A stretch of DNA of 64,000 bases from Nitratireductor arenosus (GCF_009742725.1 NZ_WPHG01000003.1:124001-188000), one strand, 5' to 3'. Numbered from the stretch's first letter, positions 26,993 through 37,475 are shown. Program-made: numbers and translations. Notes: generated from the sequence alone by a model not told the origin.

Positions 26993-27964
26993 ATGGATTT
27001 CCTCAACCTAATCCTGCAACTCCTCGACGCCACGATCCGCGTCTCCGTGCCTCTGCTCCTGGCCTGCCTCGCCGGCCTCTATTCCGAACGGTCCGGCGTG
27101 TTCGACATCGGTCTGGAAGGCAAGATGCTGGCCGGCGCCTTCGCCGGCGCCTCCACCGCTGCCGTCACCGGCTCGGCTTGGCTCGGCATGCTGGCCGCCA
27201 TCACCATATCGGTGTTTTTCGCGCTGGTGCACGGTTTTGCCTCGATCACCCATCGCGGCAACCAGATCGTGTCGGGCGTGGCGATTAACTTCATCGCTGC
27301 CGGCTCCACCGTCATTCTCGGTCAGGCCTGGTTCAGCCAGGGCGGGCGCACCCCCTCGCTGGTCGCCGATGCGCGTTTCAACGCCATCACCCTGCCGTTC
27401 GCCGACACGCTGCGCGAGGTGCCGCTGATCGGGCCGATCTATTCCGAACTCGTTTCGGGTCATTCGCTGATCGCCTATATCGCCTTCCTGATGGTGCCGT
27501 TCACCTGGTGGGTGCTGTTTCGCACCCGCTTTGGCCTGCGTCTGCGCGCCGTCGGCGAAAACCCCGCCGCCGTCGACACGGCCGGCATCTCGGTCGCCTG
27601 GCTGCGTTATCGCGCCGTCATCTGTACCGGCGTGCTGACCGGTCTTGCCGGCACTTATCTCGCTGTGTCGCAGAATGCCGGCTTCGTGAAGGACATGACC
27701 GCCGGCAAGGGGTTCATCGCGCTCGCCGCGCTGATCTTCGCCAAATGGCGGCCGGTGCCGGCCATGTTCGCCTGCCTGCTGTTCGGCTTCCTCGACGCCT
27801 TCGCAATTCGCTTCCAGGGCATCGCTCTGCCTTTGATCGGCAAGGTGCCGGTGCAATTGATGCAGGCGCTGCCCTATATCCTCACCGTTATCCTGCTCGC
27901 CGGCTTCATCGGCAAGGCGATCCCGCCCAAGGCCGGCGGCGTCGCCTATGTGAAGGAGCGGTGA
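26993..27964 (+). CDS. nupC: Nucleoside ABC transporter permease (second)
   Basis: A 323-residue permease of the YufQ/NupC type. VPLLLACLAGLYSERSGVFDIGLEGKMLAG at the N-terminus and GNQIVSGVAINFIAAG in the middle are family blocks. ATG 26993 lies 9 bases after a GGGGGAGG site and one base after the preceding stop. A further 82 bases precede the cytidine deaminase gene, so uptake and breakdown of nucleosides are co-expressed. Confidence 0.9.
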   Translation: MDFLNLILQLLDATIRVSVPLLLACLAGLYSERSGVFDIGLEGKMLAGAFAGASTAAVTGSAWLGMLAAITISVFFALVHGFASITHRGNQIVSGVAINFIAAGSTVILGQAWFSQGGRTPSLVADARFNAITLPFADTLREVPLIGPIYSELVSGHSLIAYIAFLMVPFTWWVLFRTRFGLRLRAVGENPAAVDTAGISVAWLRYRAVICTGVLTGLAGTYLAVSQNAGFVKDMTAGKGFIALAALIFAKWRPVPAMFACLLFGFLDAFAIRFQGIALPLIGKVPVQLMQALPYILTVILLAGFIGKAIPPKAGGVAYVKER

Positions 27965-28046
27965 GAATGGCTGCATGCGATAGTTTCGGTTTTCGCCCCT
28001 CATCGTCAGGATCCGACACCATGGCCAGGCAGAAAAAGTGACGTTT

Positions 28047-28439
28047 ATGTCCCACGATCTGTTCGAGGCCGCCGTCGCGGCGATGACCAAGGCGCACGCG
28101 CCCTATTCGAAATTTCCGGTCGGCGCGGCGATCCGCACCGTCGACGGCCGCATTCATGCCGGCGCCAATATCGAAAACGCCTCTTTTCCCGAGGGTTGGT
28201 GCGCCGAAACCACCGCGCTGTCGCATTTCGTCATGGCCGGCGGCGGCGAGATCGCCGAGATCGCCGTGGTCGCCGCGCGCATGGCCAGGATCACGCCGTG
28301 CGGCGGCTGCCGGCAAAGGTTGGCCGAATTTGCCACCGCCGACACCAGGCTGCATTTGTGCGACGACACGGGTATAGTCGAGACCACCACCATGGGCGCG
28401 CTGCTCCCGCTCGGTTTTCGCGGAGATGGGCTGAAATGA
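28047..28439 (+). CDS. cdd: Cytidine deaminase
   Basis: A 130-residue homotetramer-type enzyme converting cytidine and deoxycytidine to uridine and deoxyuridine. Zinc-site motifs are CAETTAL (the CAE variant) and PCGGCRQ. GANIENASFPEG is the substrate-binding block. ATG 28047 is chosen; an in-frame GTG at 28038 is possible. Its stop overlaps the start of the phosphorylase gene. Confidence 0.95.
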   Translation: MSHDLFEAAVAAMTKAHAPYSKFPVGAAIRTVDGRIHAGANIENASFPEGWCAETTALSHFVMAGGGEIAEIAVVAARMARITPCGGCRQRLAEFATADTRLHLCDDTGIVETTTMGALLPLGFRGDGLK

Positions 28440-29233
28440 AGGCTGCCGTCGATCTGCTCGTCGAAAGGCTTGACGGCTTAGTTCCCGGGACCGCGGTCGT
28501 CCTTGGCTCGGGTTTGGGAGGGCTGGTCGACGAGGTCGCCGATCCGGTTCGCCTGCCCTATGCCGACCTGCCCGGTTTCCCGCAAAGCGGCGTCACCGGC
28601 CATGCTGGAGAGCTGGTAGCCGGCAGCTTTTCCGGTACGCCCGTGCTGATGCTGGCCGGCCGCGCCCATTATTACGAGCACGGCAACGCGGCCGCCATGC
28701 GCCCCGCGCTCGAAACCCTGGCCGGGATCGGCATCAAGCGTCTGGTCCTGACCAACGCTGCCGGTTCGCTCGACCCCGACATGCCGCCCGGCTCGGTGAT
28801 GTTGATCACCGACCATATAAATTTTTCCGGCACCAATCCGCTGTTCGGCGAGCCGAGCGACCGGCGCTTCGTCGGCTTGACCGAGGCATACGACGCCGAT
28901 ATGCGCGCGGCGCTCGAAAACGCCGCCGAGGCGACCGGAACGCCGCTGAAAAAGGGCGTCTATATGTGGTTTTCCGGCCCGTCCTTCGAGACGCCGGCCG
29001 AAATCCGGATGGCGCGCGTGCTCGGCGCCGACGCAGTCGGCATGTCGACCGTGCCGGAGGTGATCCTCGCCCGCTTTCTCGGCATGCGGGTTGCCGCCTG
29101 TTCGGTCATCACCAATCTCGCCGCCGGCATGACCGGCCAGGAACTCTCGCATCAGGAAACCAAGGACATGGCACCGCTCGGCGGCGCGCGCCTCGCCGCC
29201 GTTCTGCGCCGCGCCATCGGAGATTTCCAATGA
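28436..29233 (+). CDS. Purine nucleoside phosphorylase (inosine/guanosine type)
   Basis: A 265-residue PNP/MTAP-family enzyme that splits purine nucleosides with phosphate into base and (deoxy)ribose-1-phosphate. VVLGSGLGGLVDEV is the phosphate loop, GRAHYYEH the second phosphate site, GPSFETPAEIR contains the purine-binding glutamate and SVITNLAAGM the asparagine that favours 6-oxopurines. The start overlaps the cdd stop (ATGA), and its own stop overlaps the deoC start. Confidence 0.93.
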   Translation: MKAAVDLLVERLDGLVPGTAVVLGSGLGGLVDEVADPVRLPYADLPGFPQSGVTGHAGELVAGSFSGTPVLMLAGRAHYYEHGNAAAMRPALETLAGIGIKRLVLTNAAGSLDPDMPPGSVMLITDHINFSGTNPLFGEPSDRRFVGLTEAYDADMRAALENAAEATGTPLKKGVYMWFSGPSFETPAEIRMARVLGADAVGMSTVPEVILARFLGMRVAACSVITNLAAGMTGQELSHQETKDMAPLGGARLAAVLRRAIGDFQ

Positions 29234-30258
29234 ATGTCGACCCGCAAAAAACGATGACCGACGCCGTCGGGGCGGGCGCGGCCCGCGATCTCGTTCAGGT
29301 CGCGCAGCCCCATTCACGCAACCAGGGTGTCGCCTTCGACGCCGCCTGGTTCGACGCGACGGATATCAATCTTTCGGCGGTCGAGCGCCGCACCGCCACC
29401 TTGACCACGCGCCGCACCGTCAAGAAGGAATGGCAGGTCGCCTGGCTGATCAAGGCGATCGAGGTGATCGACCTGACGACGCTTGCCGGCGACGATACCC
29501 CGGGACGTGTCGCGCGGTTATGCGCCAAGGCGCGCAATCCGTTGCGCGCCGACCTCGCTGACGCCCTCGGCCTGGCCGGCCGGCGGCTGACCACCGGCGC
29601 GGTCTGCGTCTATCCGACCATGGTGGCCGGTGCGGTGAGGGCGCTGGACGGCTCCGGCATTCCGGTCGCCTCGGTCGCCACCGGTTTTCCCGCCGGATTG
29701 ACGCCGATGGCCGAGCGGCTTGCCGAAATCCGCTACGCGGTCGGCCAAGGCGCGGCCGAGATCGACATCGTGATCACCCGCGCACATGTGCTGACCGGCA
29801 ATTGGGCCGCGCTGCACGACGAGATCGCGCTGATGCGCGAGGCCTGCGGCGACGCCCATATGAAGGCGATCCTGGCGACCGGGGACCTGAAGACCCTGAC
29901 CAATGTCTACCGCGCCTCCATGGTGGCCATGCAGGCCGGCGCCGACTTCATCAAGACCTCCACCGGCATGGAGGGCGTCAACGCCACCTTGCCGGTCAGC
30001 CTGGTGATGGCACGTGCCATTCGTGATTATCTCGAGCGCACCGGCCACAAGGTTGGTTTCAAACCGGCCGGCGGTATCCGCACGGCCAAGGACGCGCTCG
30101 CCTGGCTGATCCTGATGCGCGAGGAGCTCGGTCGCGAGTGGATGGAGCCGGAACTGTTCCGCTTCGGCGCCAGCGGTCTGCTCGCCGACATTGAACGCCA
30201 GATCGAGCATTTCGTCACCGGCCGCTATTCGGCCAATGATCGCCACGGCGTGGCGTGA
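29230..30258 (+). CDS. deoC: Deoxyribose-phosphate aldolase
   Basis: A 342-residue aldolase of the long form. It cleaves 2-deoxyribose-5-phosphate into glyceraldehyde-3-phosphate and acetaldehyde. The Schiff-base lysine is in ADFIKTSTG; VCVYPTMV, IDIVITRA and the FKPAGGIRT phosphate-binding motif are intact. The start overlaps the phosphorylase stop (ATGA). The following gene encodes an aldehyde dehydrogenase, a natural sink for the acetaldehyde made here. No phosphopentomutase (deoB), needed to supply the substrate, is in the window. Confidence 0.95.
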   Translation: MNVDPQKTMTDAVGAGAARDLVQVAQPHSRNQGVAFDAAWFDATDINLSAVERRTATLTTRRTVKKEWQVAWLIKAIEVIDLTTLAGDDTPGRVARLCAKARNPLRADLADALGLAGRRLTTGAVCVYPTMVAGAVRALDGSGIPVASVATGFPAGLTPMAERLAEIRYAVGQGAAEIDIVITRAHVLTGNWAALHDEIALMREACGDAHMKAILATGDLKTLTNVYRASMVAMQAGADFIKTSTGMEGVNATLPVSLVMARAIRDYLERTGHKVGFKPAGGIRTAKDALAWLILMREELGREWMEPELFRFGASGLLADIERQIEHFVTGRYSANDRHGVA

Positions 30259-30265
30259 GGGCTTC

Positions 30266-32686
30266 ATGAACAAGATCGTCTCAATCCTCGACAGCATGGA
30301 ATACGGCCCCGCGCCCGAGGACGACGCCAATGTCCGCGCCTGGCTGGCGCGCCACAAGGGCAGTTTCGGCCATTTCATCGGCGGCGTTTTCACGCGGCCC
30401 GGCAAGGGCGCGAGCCTGACCGCCGTCAATCCCGCGAATGGCGAGGCGCTGGCCGAAGTGGCCGAGGGCGGCGAAAAGGATGTCGACGCCGCGGTCGAGG
30501 CCGCGACCAAGGCCTTCAAATCCTGGTCGGCGCTATCCGGCACGGCGCGTGCTCGCCATCTCTACGCGCTTGCCCGCCAGGTTCAGAAGCACGCCCGTTT
30601 CCTCGCCGTTCTGGAGACGCTCGACAACGGCAAGCCGATCCGCGAGACGCGCGACATCGACGTGCCGCTGGTCGCGCGCCATTTTTATCACCATGCCGGC
30701 TGGGCCGAATTGCGCGACCAGGAATTTCCCGGATACGCGCCTGTCGGCGTATGCGGCCAGATCATCCCATGGAACTTTCCGCTACTGATGCTGGCCTGGA
30801 AGGTGGCGCCTGCGCTCGCCGCTGGGTGCACGGTGGTGTTGAAATCGGCCGAGCACACGCCGCTTTCCGCGCTCGCCTTCGCCGAGATTTGCCGCGAGGC
30901 CGGACTGCCTGCCGGTGTCTTCAATCTCGTCAATGGCGGCGGGGCGACCGGCGCCGCCCTTGCCGCCCATGACGGGCTCGCCAAGCTCGCCTTCACCGGC
31001 TCGACCGAGATCGGCCGCGTCCTGCGCCGCCAATCGGCCGGCACCGGCAAGAAATTGTCGCTTGAGCTTGGCGGCAAGTCGCCCTTCATTGTCTTCGACA
31101 ATGCCGACATCGACGCCGCGATCGAAGGTGTGGTCGACGCCATCTGGTTCAATCAGGGCGAGGTTTGTTGCGCCGGCTCGCGCGCCATCGTCCAGGAAGG
31201 CGTGGCTGAAAAATTCCACGCCCGGCTCAAGGCACGCATGGAAACCTTGCGGGTCGGACCGCCGCTCGACAAATCGACCGATATCGGCGCCGTCGTCGCC
31301 CCGGTGCAGATCGAGCAGATCCGCGCCCGCGTCGAGGCCGGCGTCAGGGAGGGGGCGGCACTTCACCAGCCGAGCTGGGCCGGCGAGACTTTCGCCCGCG
31401 CCACCGAGGGCGGCTGCTTCTTCCCGCCCAGCCTGTTCACCGGTGTCTCGCCGGCCTCGCCGCTGGCCCAGGAGGAGATTTTCGGCCCGGTTCTGGTCTC
31501 CATGACCTTCCGTACTCCCGGGGAGGCGATCGCGCTCGCCAACAACAGCCGCTACGGGCTCGCCGCCTCGATCTGGTCGCAGAACCTCGACACCGCCTTC
31601 GACGCGGCCCGCAGGGTCAAGGCAGGCGTGGTCTGGATCAATTCCACCAATATGTTCGATGCGTCGGTCGGGTTCGGCGGCTACAAGGAAAGCGGCTTCG
31701 GGCGCGAGGGCGGCCGCGAGGGGATGTTCGAATATCTGGTGGCAGCCTGGCAGAAAAATGCACGGGCGCTCCCCGAAAGCCCGCCGCTGGCCGCACCGGT
31801 GCCGGTCGACGACGAGGCCGGCCCCGGCTCGGCGCCGGCCGGGCTCGACCGCACCGTCAAGCTTTATATCGGCGGCAAGCAGGCGCGTCCGGATTCGGGC
31901 TATTCCTACCCGGTCCTAGACGGCCGGGGGCGCCTCATCACCGAAGCCGGCCACGGCAATCGCAAGGATATCCGCAACGCGGTCGAGGCGGCCCGCAAGG
32001 CCGAGGGCTGGACGGCCATGACCGGCCATGCCCGCGCACAGGTGCTGTATTTCCTGGCCGAGAACCTTGAATTGCGCGCCGGCGAGTTCGCCGAGCGCGT
32101 CGCCCGGATGACCGGCATTTCGGCGAAGAAGGCCGCCGCCGAGGTGGATACCTCGGTCGCACGCCTCATCCACAACGCCGCCCGCGCCGACAAATATGAC
32201 GGCCGCGTGCGCGCGCCGCAGCCGCGCATGCTGGCGCTCGCCCTGCCCGAACCCTACGAGGTGATCGGCATTTCCTGTCCCGACGAGGCGCCGCTGCTGG
32301 CCTTCGTCTCTCTGGTCGCACCGGCGATCGCCATGGGCAACCGCGTCGTCGTCACGCCCTCGCAGCACCATCCGCTCGCCGCCTGCGACCTATATCAGGT
32401 GCTCGACACGTCCGACGTGCCGGGCGGCGTGGTCAACATCGTGACCGGCGCCCGCGATCAGCTCGCTTCCGTCATGGCAAAACACGACGACATCGCGGCG
32501 TGCTGGTATGTCGGCTCGGCCGAGGGCAGCGCCATGGTCGAGGCCGAATCGGCCGGTAATCTCAAGGCCACCTGGGTCAATAACGGCAAGGCGCGCGACT
32601 GGTTCGATGCCAGCCAGGGCCAGGGCGAGGAGTTTCTGTTCCACGCCACCCGCATCAAGTCGATCTGGACGCCGTTCGGTGTGTGA
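30266..32686 (+). CDS. ALDH16-type two-domain aldehyde dehydrogenase
   Basis: An 806-residue protein with a complete aldehyde dehydrogenase domain (about residues 30-500) and a second, incomplete one (about 545-806). The first has general base E267 in LELGG and catalytic C301 in NQGEVCCAGSR. The second resembles an ALDH cofactor-binding region (VAPAIAMGNRVVV, VVNIVTGARDQLASV) but has no catalytic cysteine block. This is the layout of the ALDH16 family, whose bacterial members keep activity in domain one. It starts 7 bases after deoC and precedes deoA, so acetaldehyde from DeoC is the likely substrate. Confidence 0.88.
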   Translation: MNKIVSILDSMEYGPAPEDDANVRAWLARHKGSFGHFIGGVFTRPGKGASLTAVNPANGEALAEVAEGGEKDVDAAVEAATKAFKSWSALSGTARARHLYALARQVQKHARFLAVLETLDNGKPIRETRDIDVPLVARHFYHHAGWAELRDQEFPGYAPVGVCGQIIPWNFPLLMLAWKVAPALAAGCTVVLKSAEHTPLSALAFAEICREAGLPAGVFNLVNGGGATGAALAAHDGLAKLAFTGSTEIGRVLRRQSAGTGKKLSLELGGKSPFIVFDNADIDAAIEGVVDAIWFNQGEVCCAGSRAIVQEGVAEKFHARLKARMETLRVGPPLDKSTDIGAVVAPVQIEQIRARVEAGVREGAALHQPSWAGETFARATEGGCFFPPSLFTGVSPASPLAQEEIFGPVLVSMTFRTPGEAIALANNSRYGLAASIWSQNLDTAFDAARRVKAGVVWINSTNMFDASVGFGGYKESGFGREGGREGMFEYLVAAWQKNARALPESPPLAAPVPVDDEAGPGSAPAGLDRTVKLYIGGKQARPDSGYSYPVLDGRGRLITEAGHGNRKDIRNAVEAARKAEGWTAMTGHARAQVLYFLAENLELRAGEFAERVARMTGISAKKAAAEVDTSVARLIHNAARADKYDGRVRAPQPRMLALALPEPYEVIGISCPDEAPLLAFVSLVAPAIAMGNRVVVTPSQHHPLAACDLYQVLDTSDVPGGVVNIVTGARDQLASVMAKHDDIAACWYVGSAEGSAMVEAESAGNLKATWVNNGKARDWFDASQGQGEEFLFHATRIKSIWTPFGV

Positions 32687-32734
32687 TCCGAGAAGAGGTG
32701 AACGCGGGACGGGCGAGGAGGCCCGGCGCTGCGC

Positions 32735-34057
32735 ATGATGCTTCCCCAGGAATTCATCCGTCTGAAGCGCGACGGCAAGCCGTTGCCGGGCGACGCGATC
32801 GCCGCCTTCGTCGCCGGCATCACCGATGAAAGCGTCACCGAGGGACAGTTGGCCGCCTTCGCCATGGCCGTCTTCTTCAACGGCATGAGCCGCGACGAGG
32901 CGGTGTCGCTGACGCTGGCAATGCGCGATTCGGGCGACGTGCTGTCGTGGCCCGGGCTCGACCGCCCGGTTGTCGACAAGCATTCCACCGGCGGCGTCGG
33001 CGACAATGTCTCGCTGATGCTGGCGCCGATCGTGGCCGCCTGTGGCGCCTATGTGCCGATGATTTCCGGCCGCGGCCTCGGCCATACCGGCGGCACGCTC
33101 GACAAGATGGACGCGATCCCCGGCTATCGCAGCCAGCCCGACAATGACGATTTCCGCCGTACCGTACGTGCGGCCGGTTGCGCGATCATCGGCCAGACCG
33201 GCGATCTGGCGCCGGCCGACAAGCGGTTTTATGCGGTGCGCGACATCACCGCGACGGTGGAATCGGTGCCGCTTATCACCGCCTCGATCCTGTCGAAGAA
33301 GCTCGCCGCCGGGCTAGGGGGGCTGGTGCTCGACGTGAAATCGGGCAATGGCGCCTTCATGCAGAAAAGTCGGGATGCCACCGCGCTCGCCAAGAGCCTG
33401 GTTGAAGTGGCCAATGGCGCCGGGCTTCAGACCTCGGCGTTGATGACCGACATGAACGAACCGCTCGCCTCGGCCGCCGGCAACGCGGTTGAGGTCGTCA
33501 ACGCGGTCGATTTTCTGACCGGCCGTGTCCGCGATCCTCGGTTGGAGGAGGTCACGCTTGCCCTTGCCGCCGAGATGTTGATGTCGGCCGGTCTAGCGTC
33601 GTCTCACCGCGAGGCCGGCGTGATGGCGCGGGATGCGCTCGGCTCGGGAGCCGCGGCCGAACGTTTCGCGCGCATGGTGGCGGCGTTGGGCGGCCCTTCC
33701 GATTTCGTCGACGATTGCCGGGCGCACCTGCCGAAGGCCCCGCTCGTCCGTCCCGTGCTGGCGCCTGCCGACGGGTTCGTGACCGCGATCGACACACGCG
33801 GTCTGGGCGTCGCCGTGGTAGCGCTCGGCGGCGGTCGCGTTCGTCCCGGCGACCCGGTCGATCACGCGGTCGGGCTGAGCGGCATTGCTCCGGTCTGCGC
33901 TGAAGCCCTCAAGGGTGAACCGCTGGCGATGGTACACGCTAGGAACGAGGCGGATTTCGAGGTCGCCTCGCGCGCGGCGCTCGCGGCCTACGCGATCGGG
34001 CCGACGCGTCCGCCGCGCCGCAAGCCGGTGTCGCGCCGTATCGGCCCATCGGCTTGA
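32735..34057 (+). CDS. deoA: Thymidine phosphorylase
   Basis: A 440-residue pyrimidine nucleoside phosphorylase that converts thymidine and phosphate into thymine and deoxyribose-1-phosphate. The signature [23 protein letters not shown], the substrate segment [15 protein letters not shown] and [13 protein letters not shown] are all present. It is the last gene of the nucleoside operon that begins at 24320. It converges on the aspartic-protease gene with 6 bases between stops and no evident terminator hairpin. Confidence 0.95.
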   Translation: MMLPQEFIRLKRDGKPLPGDAIAAFVAGITDESVTEGQLAAFAMAVFFNGMSRDEAVSLTLAMRDSGDVLSWPGLDRPVVDKHSTGGVGDNVSLMLAPIVAACGAYVPMISGRGLGHTGGTLDKMDAIPGYRSQPDNDDFRRTVRAAGCAIIGQTGDLAPADKRFYAVRDITATVESVPLITASILSKKLAAGLGGLVLDVKSGNGAFMQKSRDATALAKSLVEVANGAGLQTSALMTDMNEPLASAAGNAVEVVNAVDFLTGRVRDPRLEEVTLALAAEMLMSAGLASSHREAGVMARDALGSGAAAERFARMVAALGGPSDFVDDCRAHLPKAPLVRPVLAPADGFVTAIDTRGLGVAVVALGGGRVRPGDPVDHAVGLSGIAPVCAEALKGEPLAMVHARNEADFEVASRAALAAYAIGPTRPPRRKPVSRRIGPSA

Positions 34058-34063
34058 GGGCTG

Positions 34064-34621
34064 TCATTGCTCCATCAGCATGGTGCCGTCTTCGACCCGG
34101 AAGACTGCCAGCTTCTTCAAAAAGCTCATGCCGATCAGCGTGCTCGACAGCGCCTTGTCCTCCAGCACCAGCGCCTCGACGTTCTCGATATGGATCCGCC
34201 CGATCTGCAGGCTGTCGATCCGGGCCGCTGCCGCCGAAACCGTGCCGTTGGCCGTATTGACCTCGTAGCGGAAGTCGGACGGGCCGAGCTTGATTCCGAC
34301 CCGGCGCGCGGTCGTTTCGTTGAAGGCCACCAGCGTGGCACCGGTGTCGATCATGGCCGGAAGGCGGCGGCCATTGAGCTTGAACTCGGCCATGAAATGC
34401 CCGCGCGAATCCATCGGCACCTCGACCCGGCGACCGCTCAGTTGCTTGCGTTCGCGCGCCGGCTCGCTCGTCTTTGCAAGCTGCGGCTGAGCGCTCTGGG
34501 CGGGATTTTCGGTGAACCGTTCGCGGACGATTGTTTCGAACAGTTCCGGATTCGTCTGGTAGATCAGCGGCACCGACGCCGCGCTGCCGACAATGATACT
34601 CAGGGCGATCAGTTTGTGCAT
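34064..34621 (-). CDS. Retropepsin-like aspartic protease, membrane-anchored
   Basis: A 185-residue protein of the TIGR02281 clan AA group. An N-terminal hydrophobic anchor (about residues 4-20) is followed by a low-complexity linker and a single retropepsin-like domain with the catalytic motif AMIDTGATLVAF and the C-terminal LIGMSFLKKL. A single-domain protease must dimerise to form an active site. ATG 34621 is preceded by AAGGGAAC. Substrate unknown; it lies downstream of upp but 235 bases away. Confidence 0.88.
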   Translation of the reverse strand: MHKLIALSIIVGSAASVPLIYQTNPELFETIVRERFTENPAQSAQPQLAKTSEPARERKQLSGRRVEVPMDSRGHFMAEFKLNGRRLPAMIDTGATLVAFNETTARRVGIKLGPSDFRYEVNTANGTVSAAAARIDSLQIGRIHIENVEALVLEDKALSSTLIGMSFLKKLAVFRVEDGTMLMEQ

Positions 34622-34856
34622 CACCGTTCCCTTGGACGTGAGCGCGAAAGCGGGACCCGGCCTTCGAAAACGATCATGCCCCAACCAAATAAAGGGATCA
34701 CAACCGCGCTTTTGCGAAACGACATCGTGATCCAGAGTCGGCGACAAGATAGCCGCGATTGATTGACCGCGTTTTAACCGCTCGGCACCGCAAGGACCTG
34801 GCGATCCGGAACCGCATCTTGCGTTAACCGGTGGTAAATGCGCGGCAAAAGGCGTT

Positions 34857-35486
34857 CTATTTGGTGCCGTACATGCGGTCGCCCGCATCTCCCAGCCCTG
34901 GCACGATATAACCCTTCTCGTTTAAGCGCTCGTCGATCGCAGCGGTGAAAATCGGCACGTCGGGATGGGCGGCGTTGAAGCGCTCGATGCCCTCTGGAGC
35001 GGCCAAAAGGCACAGGAACCGCAGATTGGTCGCGCCGCGCTCCTTCAGCTTGTCGATCGCGGCGATGGCGGAGTTGGCCGTCGCCAGCATCGGGTCGACC
35101 ACGATCACCAGCCGGTCGGCAAGGTCGCTCGGCGCCTTGAAGAAATATTCCACCGCCTCCAGCGTATCGTGGTCGCGGTAAAGTCCGACATGGGCGACGC
35201 GGGCGGCCGGCACCAGGTCGAGCAGCCCTTCCAACAGGCCGTTGCCAGCGCGCAGCACCGAGGCGAACACCAGTTTCTTGCCCTCCAGCGTCGGTGCGTC
35301 CATCGGCTGGAGCGGCGTGTCGATCCGCGTCGAGGTCAGTTCCAGCTCGCGCGTCACCTCATAGCCCAAAAGCAGCGATATCTCGCGCAGCAGGCGTCGA
35401 AAGCCCGCCGTCGAGGTCTGCTTGTTGCGCATGATGGTCAGCTTGTGCTGGACGAGCGGGTGGTCGATGACGGTTACGCCCTTCAT
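34857..35486 (-). CDS. upp: Uracil phosphoribosyltransferase
   Basis: A 209-residue enzyme making UMP from uracil and [20 protein letters not shown] at the N-terminus, [17 protein letters not shown] [13 protein letters not shown], the PRPP-binding [12 protein letters not shown] and the C-terminal [17 protein letters not shown] are characteristic. ATG 35486 is the family start. It lies 115 bases after add on the same strand and completes base salvage from the nucleosides taken up and split by the neighbouring operon. Confidence 0.96.
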   Translation of the reverse strand: MKGVTVIDHPLVQHKLTIMRNKQTSTAGFRRLLREISLLLGYEVTRELELTSTRIDTPLQPMDAPTLEGKKLVFASVLRAGNGLLEGLLDLVPAARVAHVGLYRDHDTLEAVEYFFKAPSDLADRLVIVVDPMLATANSAIAAIDKLKERGATNLRFLCLLAAPEGIERFNAAHPDVPIFTAAIDERLNEKGYIVPGLGDAGDRMYGTK

Positions 35487-35601
35487 GACACCGGTTTCCC
35501 CTCTTCTTGTCGGCCGCGCTGCCAATCAGCTTTAGCCGGTCGACGCTTTGGGCGAAACGATCCACGCGTCCAAACCACAATTAATTGTCGATCGCCGGCG
35601 T

Positions 35602-36573
35602 CTATGCCTTTTGCGCCAGCCGGGCGAGCAGCGCCGTTTTGGTGGCCTTGTCGACAAAGGCAGCCGTGATCGCGGTTCGGGTGATGGCGAGCAGCGCCTT
35701 GTCGTCGAGCCCGAAATGTTGGCGAGCGATCTTGTATTCGCGGCCGATCGAGGTGGCGAAATAAGGCGGATCGTCCGAGGACAAGGTGACCTTGCAGCCG
35801 GCCGCGCGCAATTGCGGGAACGGGTGGTTGTCGAAATCGTCGAAGACCTGCAGTGCAACATTCGAACCGGGACAACATTCCAGCACGATCCCCTCGGCCG
35901 CGATCCGGCGCACGAGGTCTGCGTTCTCGATCGCCCGCACGCCATGGCCGATCCTCGACGGCCTGAGATGGTCGAGCGCGTCCCTCACACTTTCCCAGCC
36001 GCTGAATTCGCCGGCATGCACGGTGATGCCGAGCCTCGCCTCGCGCGCGATCTCGAAGGCGCGCACATAATCTTCCGCCTGGCCGAAGCGTTCGTCGCCG
36101 CCCATGCCGAAACCGGTCACCAGCGGCTCGCTGCAGCGTGCGGCGAAGCGGGCTGCCGTCTCGACCGCCTCGACACCGAAATGGCGTACCCCGGTCACGA
36201 TCATGCGTGATTCGATCCCCGTCTTGGCCTTGGCGCGACGCATCCCCTCGGCCAGCGCCGCCGTATAGGCCGCCGGCGACAGGCCGGCGCGTCTGGCGTG
36301 ATCGGGTGAGGTGAAGAATTCCGAATAGATCGTGCCTTCGCGCGCCAGGCTGGACAGATAATGTTCGGCAAGCCGGGCGTAGTCCTCTTCGTCGCGAAAA
36401 AGGCTCGAGGCGGCGTCGTAGGCCGCCAGAAAGCTGGTGAAATCGTGCCAAACGAGTATGCCGTCGCGAATGAAGCCGGACGTGTCCGCGCCGTATTTCC
36501 GTGCCTGGCTCTCGACAAGATCCGGCGCGGCCGCGCCTTCGATGTGGCAGTGGATCTCGGCTTTCAGCACCAT
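35602..36573 (-). CDS. add: Adenosine deaminase
   Basis: A 323-residue enzyme that deaminates adenosine and deoxyadenosine to inosine forms, which feed the purine phosphorylase at 28436. Zinc ligands are seen in EIHCHIEGA at the N-terminus, in VHAGEFSGW with the catalytic glutamate, and in SSDDPPYF near the C-terminus. ATG 36573 starts the family sequence. It is divergent from ubiE, with which it shares a 112-base region. Confidence 0.94.
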   Translation of the reverse strand: MVLKAEIHCHIEGAAAPDLVESQARKYGADTSGFIRDGILVWHDFTSFLAAYDAASSLFRDEEDYARLAEHYLSSLAREGTIYSEFFTSPDHARRAGLSPAAYTAALAEGMRRAKAKTGIESRMIVTGVRHFGVEAVETAARFAARCSEPLVTGFGMGGDERFGQAEDYVRAFEIAREARLGITVHAGEFSGWESVRDALDHLRPSRIGHGVRAIENADLVRRIAAEGIVLECCPGSNVALQVFDDFDNHPFPQLRAAGCKVTLSSDDPPYFATSIGREYKIARQHFGLDDKALLAITRTAITAAFVDKATKTALLARLAQKA

Positions 36574-36685
36574 GGTTCCTCGGCATATCGGATTGATTCG
36601 GGCGCGGCGGTTCACCGCGCTTGCGACAATAGCGCCCTGCGGGATCATCGGCTATGGTCCGGCCGGTTTCTTTGGATCGGGATTG

Positions 36686-37462
36686 ATGTCCGAAAAGCGA
36701 ACGACCGCCGCGGGCGGCATGGAACACTCCTTCGGCTTTCGCGCTGTCGCGGCGGCGGACAAGCAGCCCATGGTCAACGAGGTGTTCGACAAGGTCGCGC
36801 GCCGTTACGACGTCATGAACGATTTCATGTCGGCGGGCCTGCACCGCGTCTGGAAGGACGCCATGGTCACCTGGCTCAATCCGCCGAAGCGGCCGGACTA
36901 CCTTGTGCTCGACGTGGCCGGCGGCACGGGCGACATCGCCTTTCGCATCGTCGAGGCGTCGGGGCGCCAGGCCCACGCCACCGTGCTCGACATCAATGGC
37001 GAAATGCTCGCCGTCGGCACCGAGCGCGCCGCCAAGCGCGGCTATGGCGACAATGTCGATTTCGTCGAGGCCAACGCGCAGGAGCTGCCGTTTCCCGACG
37101 ACAGCTTCGATGCCTATACGATCGCCTTCGGTATCCGCAACGTGCCGGTGATCGCGAAGGCCCTTTCGGAAGCCTTCCGGGTGCTCAAGCCGGGCGGTCG
37201 TTTTCTTTGCCTGGAGTTTTCCGACGTCGAAATGCCCCTGCTCGACCGCGCCTACGAATTCTGGTCGTTCGAGGCGATCCCGCGCATAGGCCGCGCGGTC
37301 GCGGGCGAGGCGGAGCCCTATCGCTATCTGGTCGAATCGATCCGCAAATTTCCCAACCAGCGCGACTTCGCCGCCATGATTGCGGCGGCCGGCTTCGACC
37401 GGGTCACCTTCCGCAACTATACTGGCGGCATCGCGGCGCTTCATTCCGGCTGGAAACTTTGA
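36686..37462 (+). CDS. ubiE: Ubiquinone/menaquinone biosynthesis C-methyltransferase UbiE
   Basis: A 258-residue SAM-dependent methyltransferase for a ring C-methylation of ubiquinone synthesis. [35 protein letters not shown] (SAM motif I) and the IAFGIRNVP and [15 protein letters not shown] blocks identify it. It is followed 13 bases later by ubiB, the usual order in Rhizobiales. Confidence 0.96.
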   Translation: MSEKRTTAAGGMEHSFGFRAVAAADKQPMVNEVFDKVARRYDVMNDFMSAGLHRVWKDAMVTWLNPPKRPDYLVLDVAGGTGDIAFRIVEASGRQAHATVLDINGEMLAVGTERAAKRGYGDNVDFVEANAQELPFPDDSFDAYTIAFGIRNVPVIAKALSEAFRVLKPGGRFLCLEFSDVEMPLLDRAYEFWSFEAIPRIGRAVAGEAEPYRYLVESIRKFPNQRDFAAMIAAAGFDRVTFRNYTGGIAALHSGWKL

Positions 37463-37475
37463 GGGCGCGCACGCA

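Noticed and set aside
27967..28041. A 24-codon open frame between the second permease gene and cdd.
   Set aside because: It has no clear ribosome-binding site and no recognisable motif; it is too short to support without expression data.
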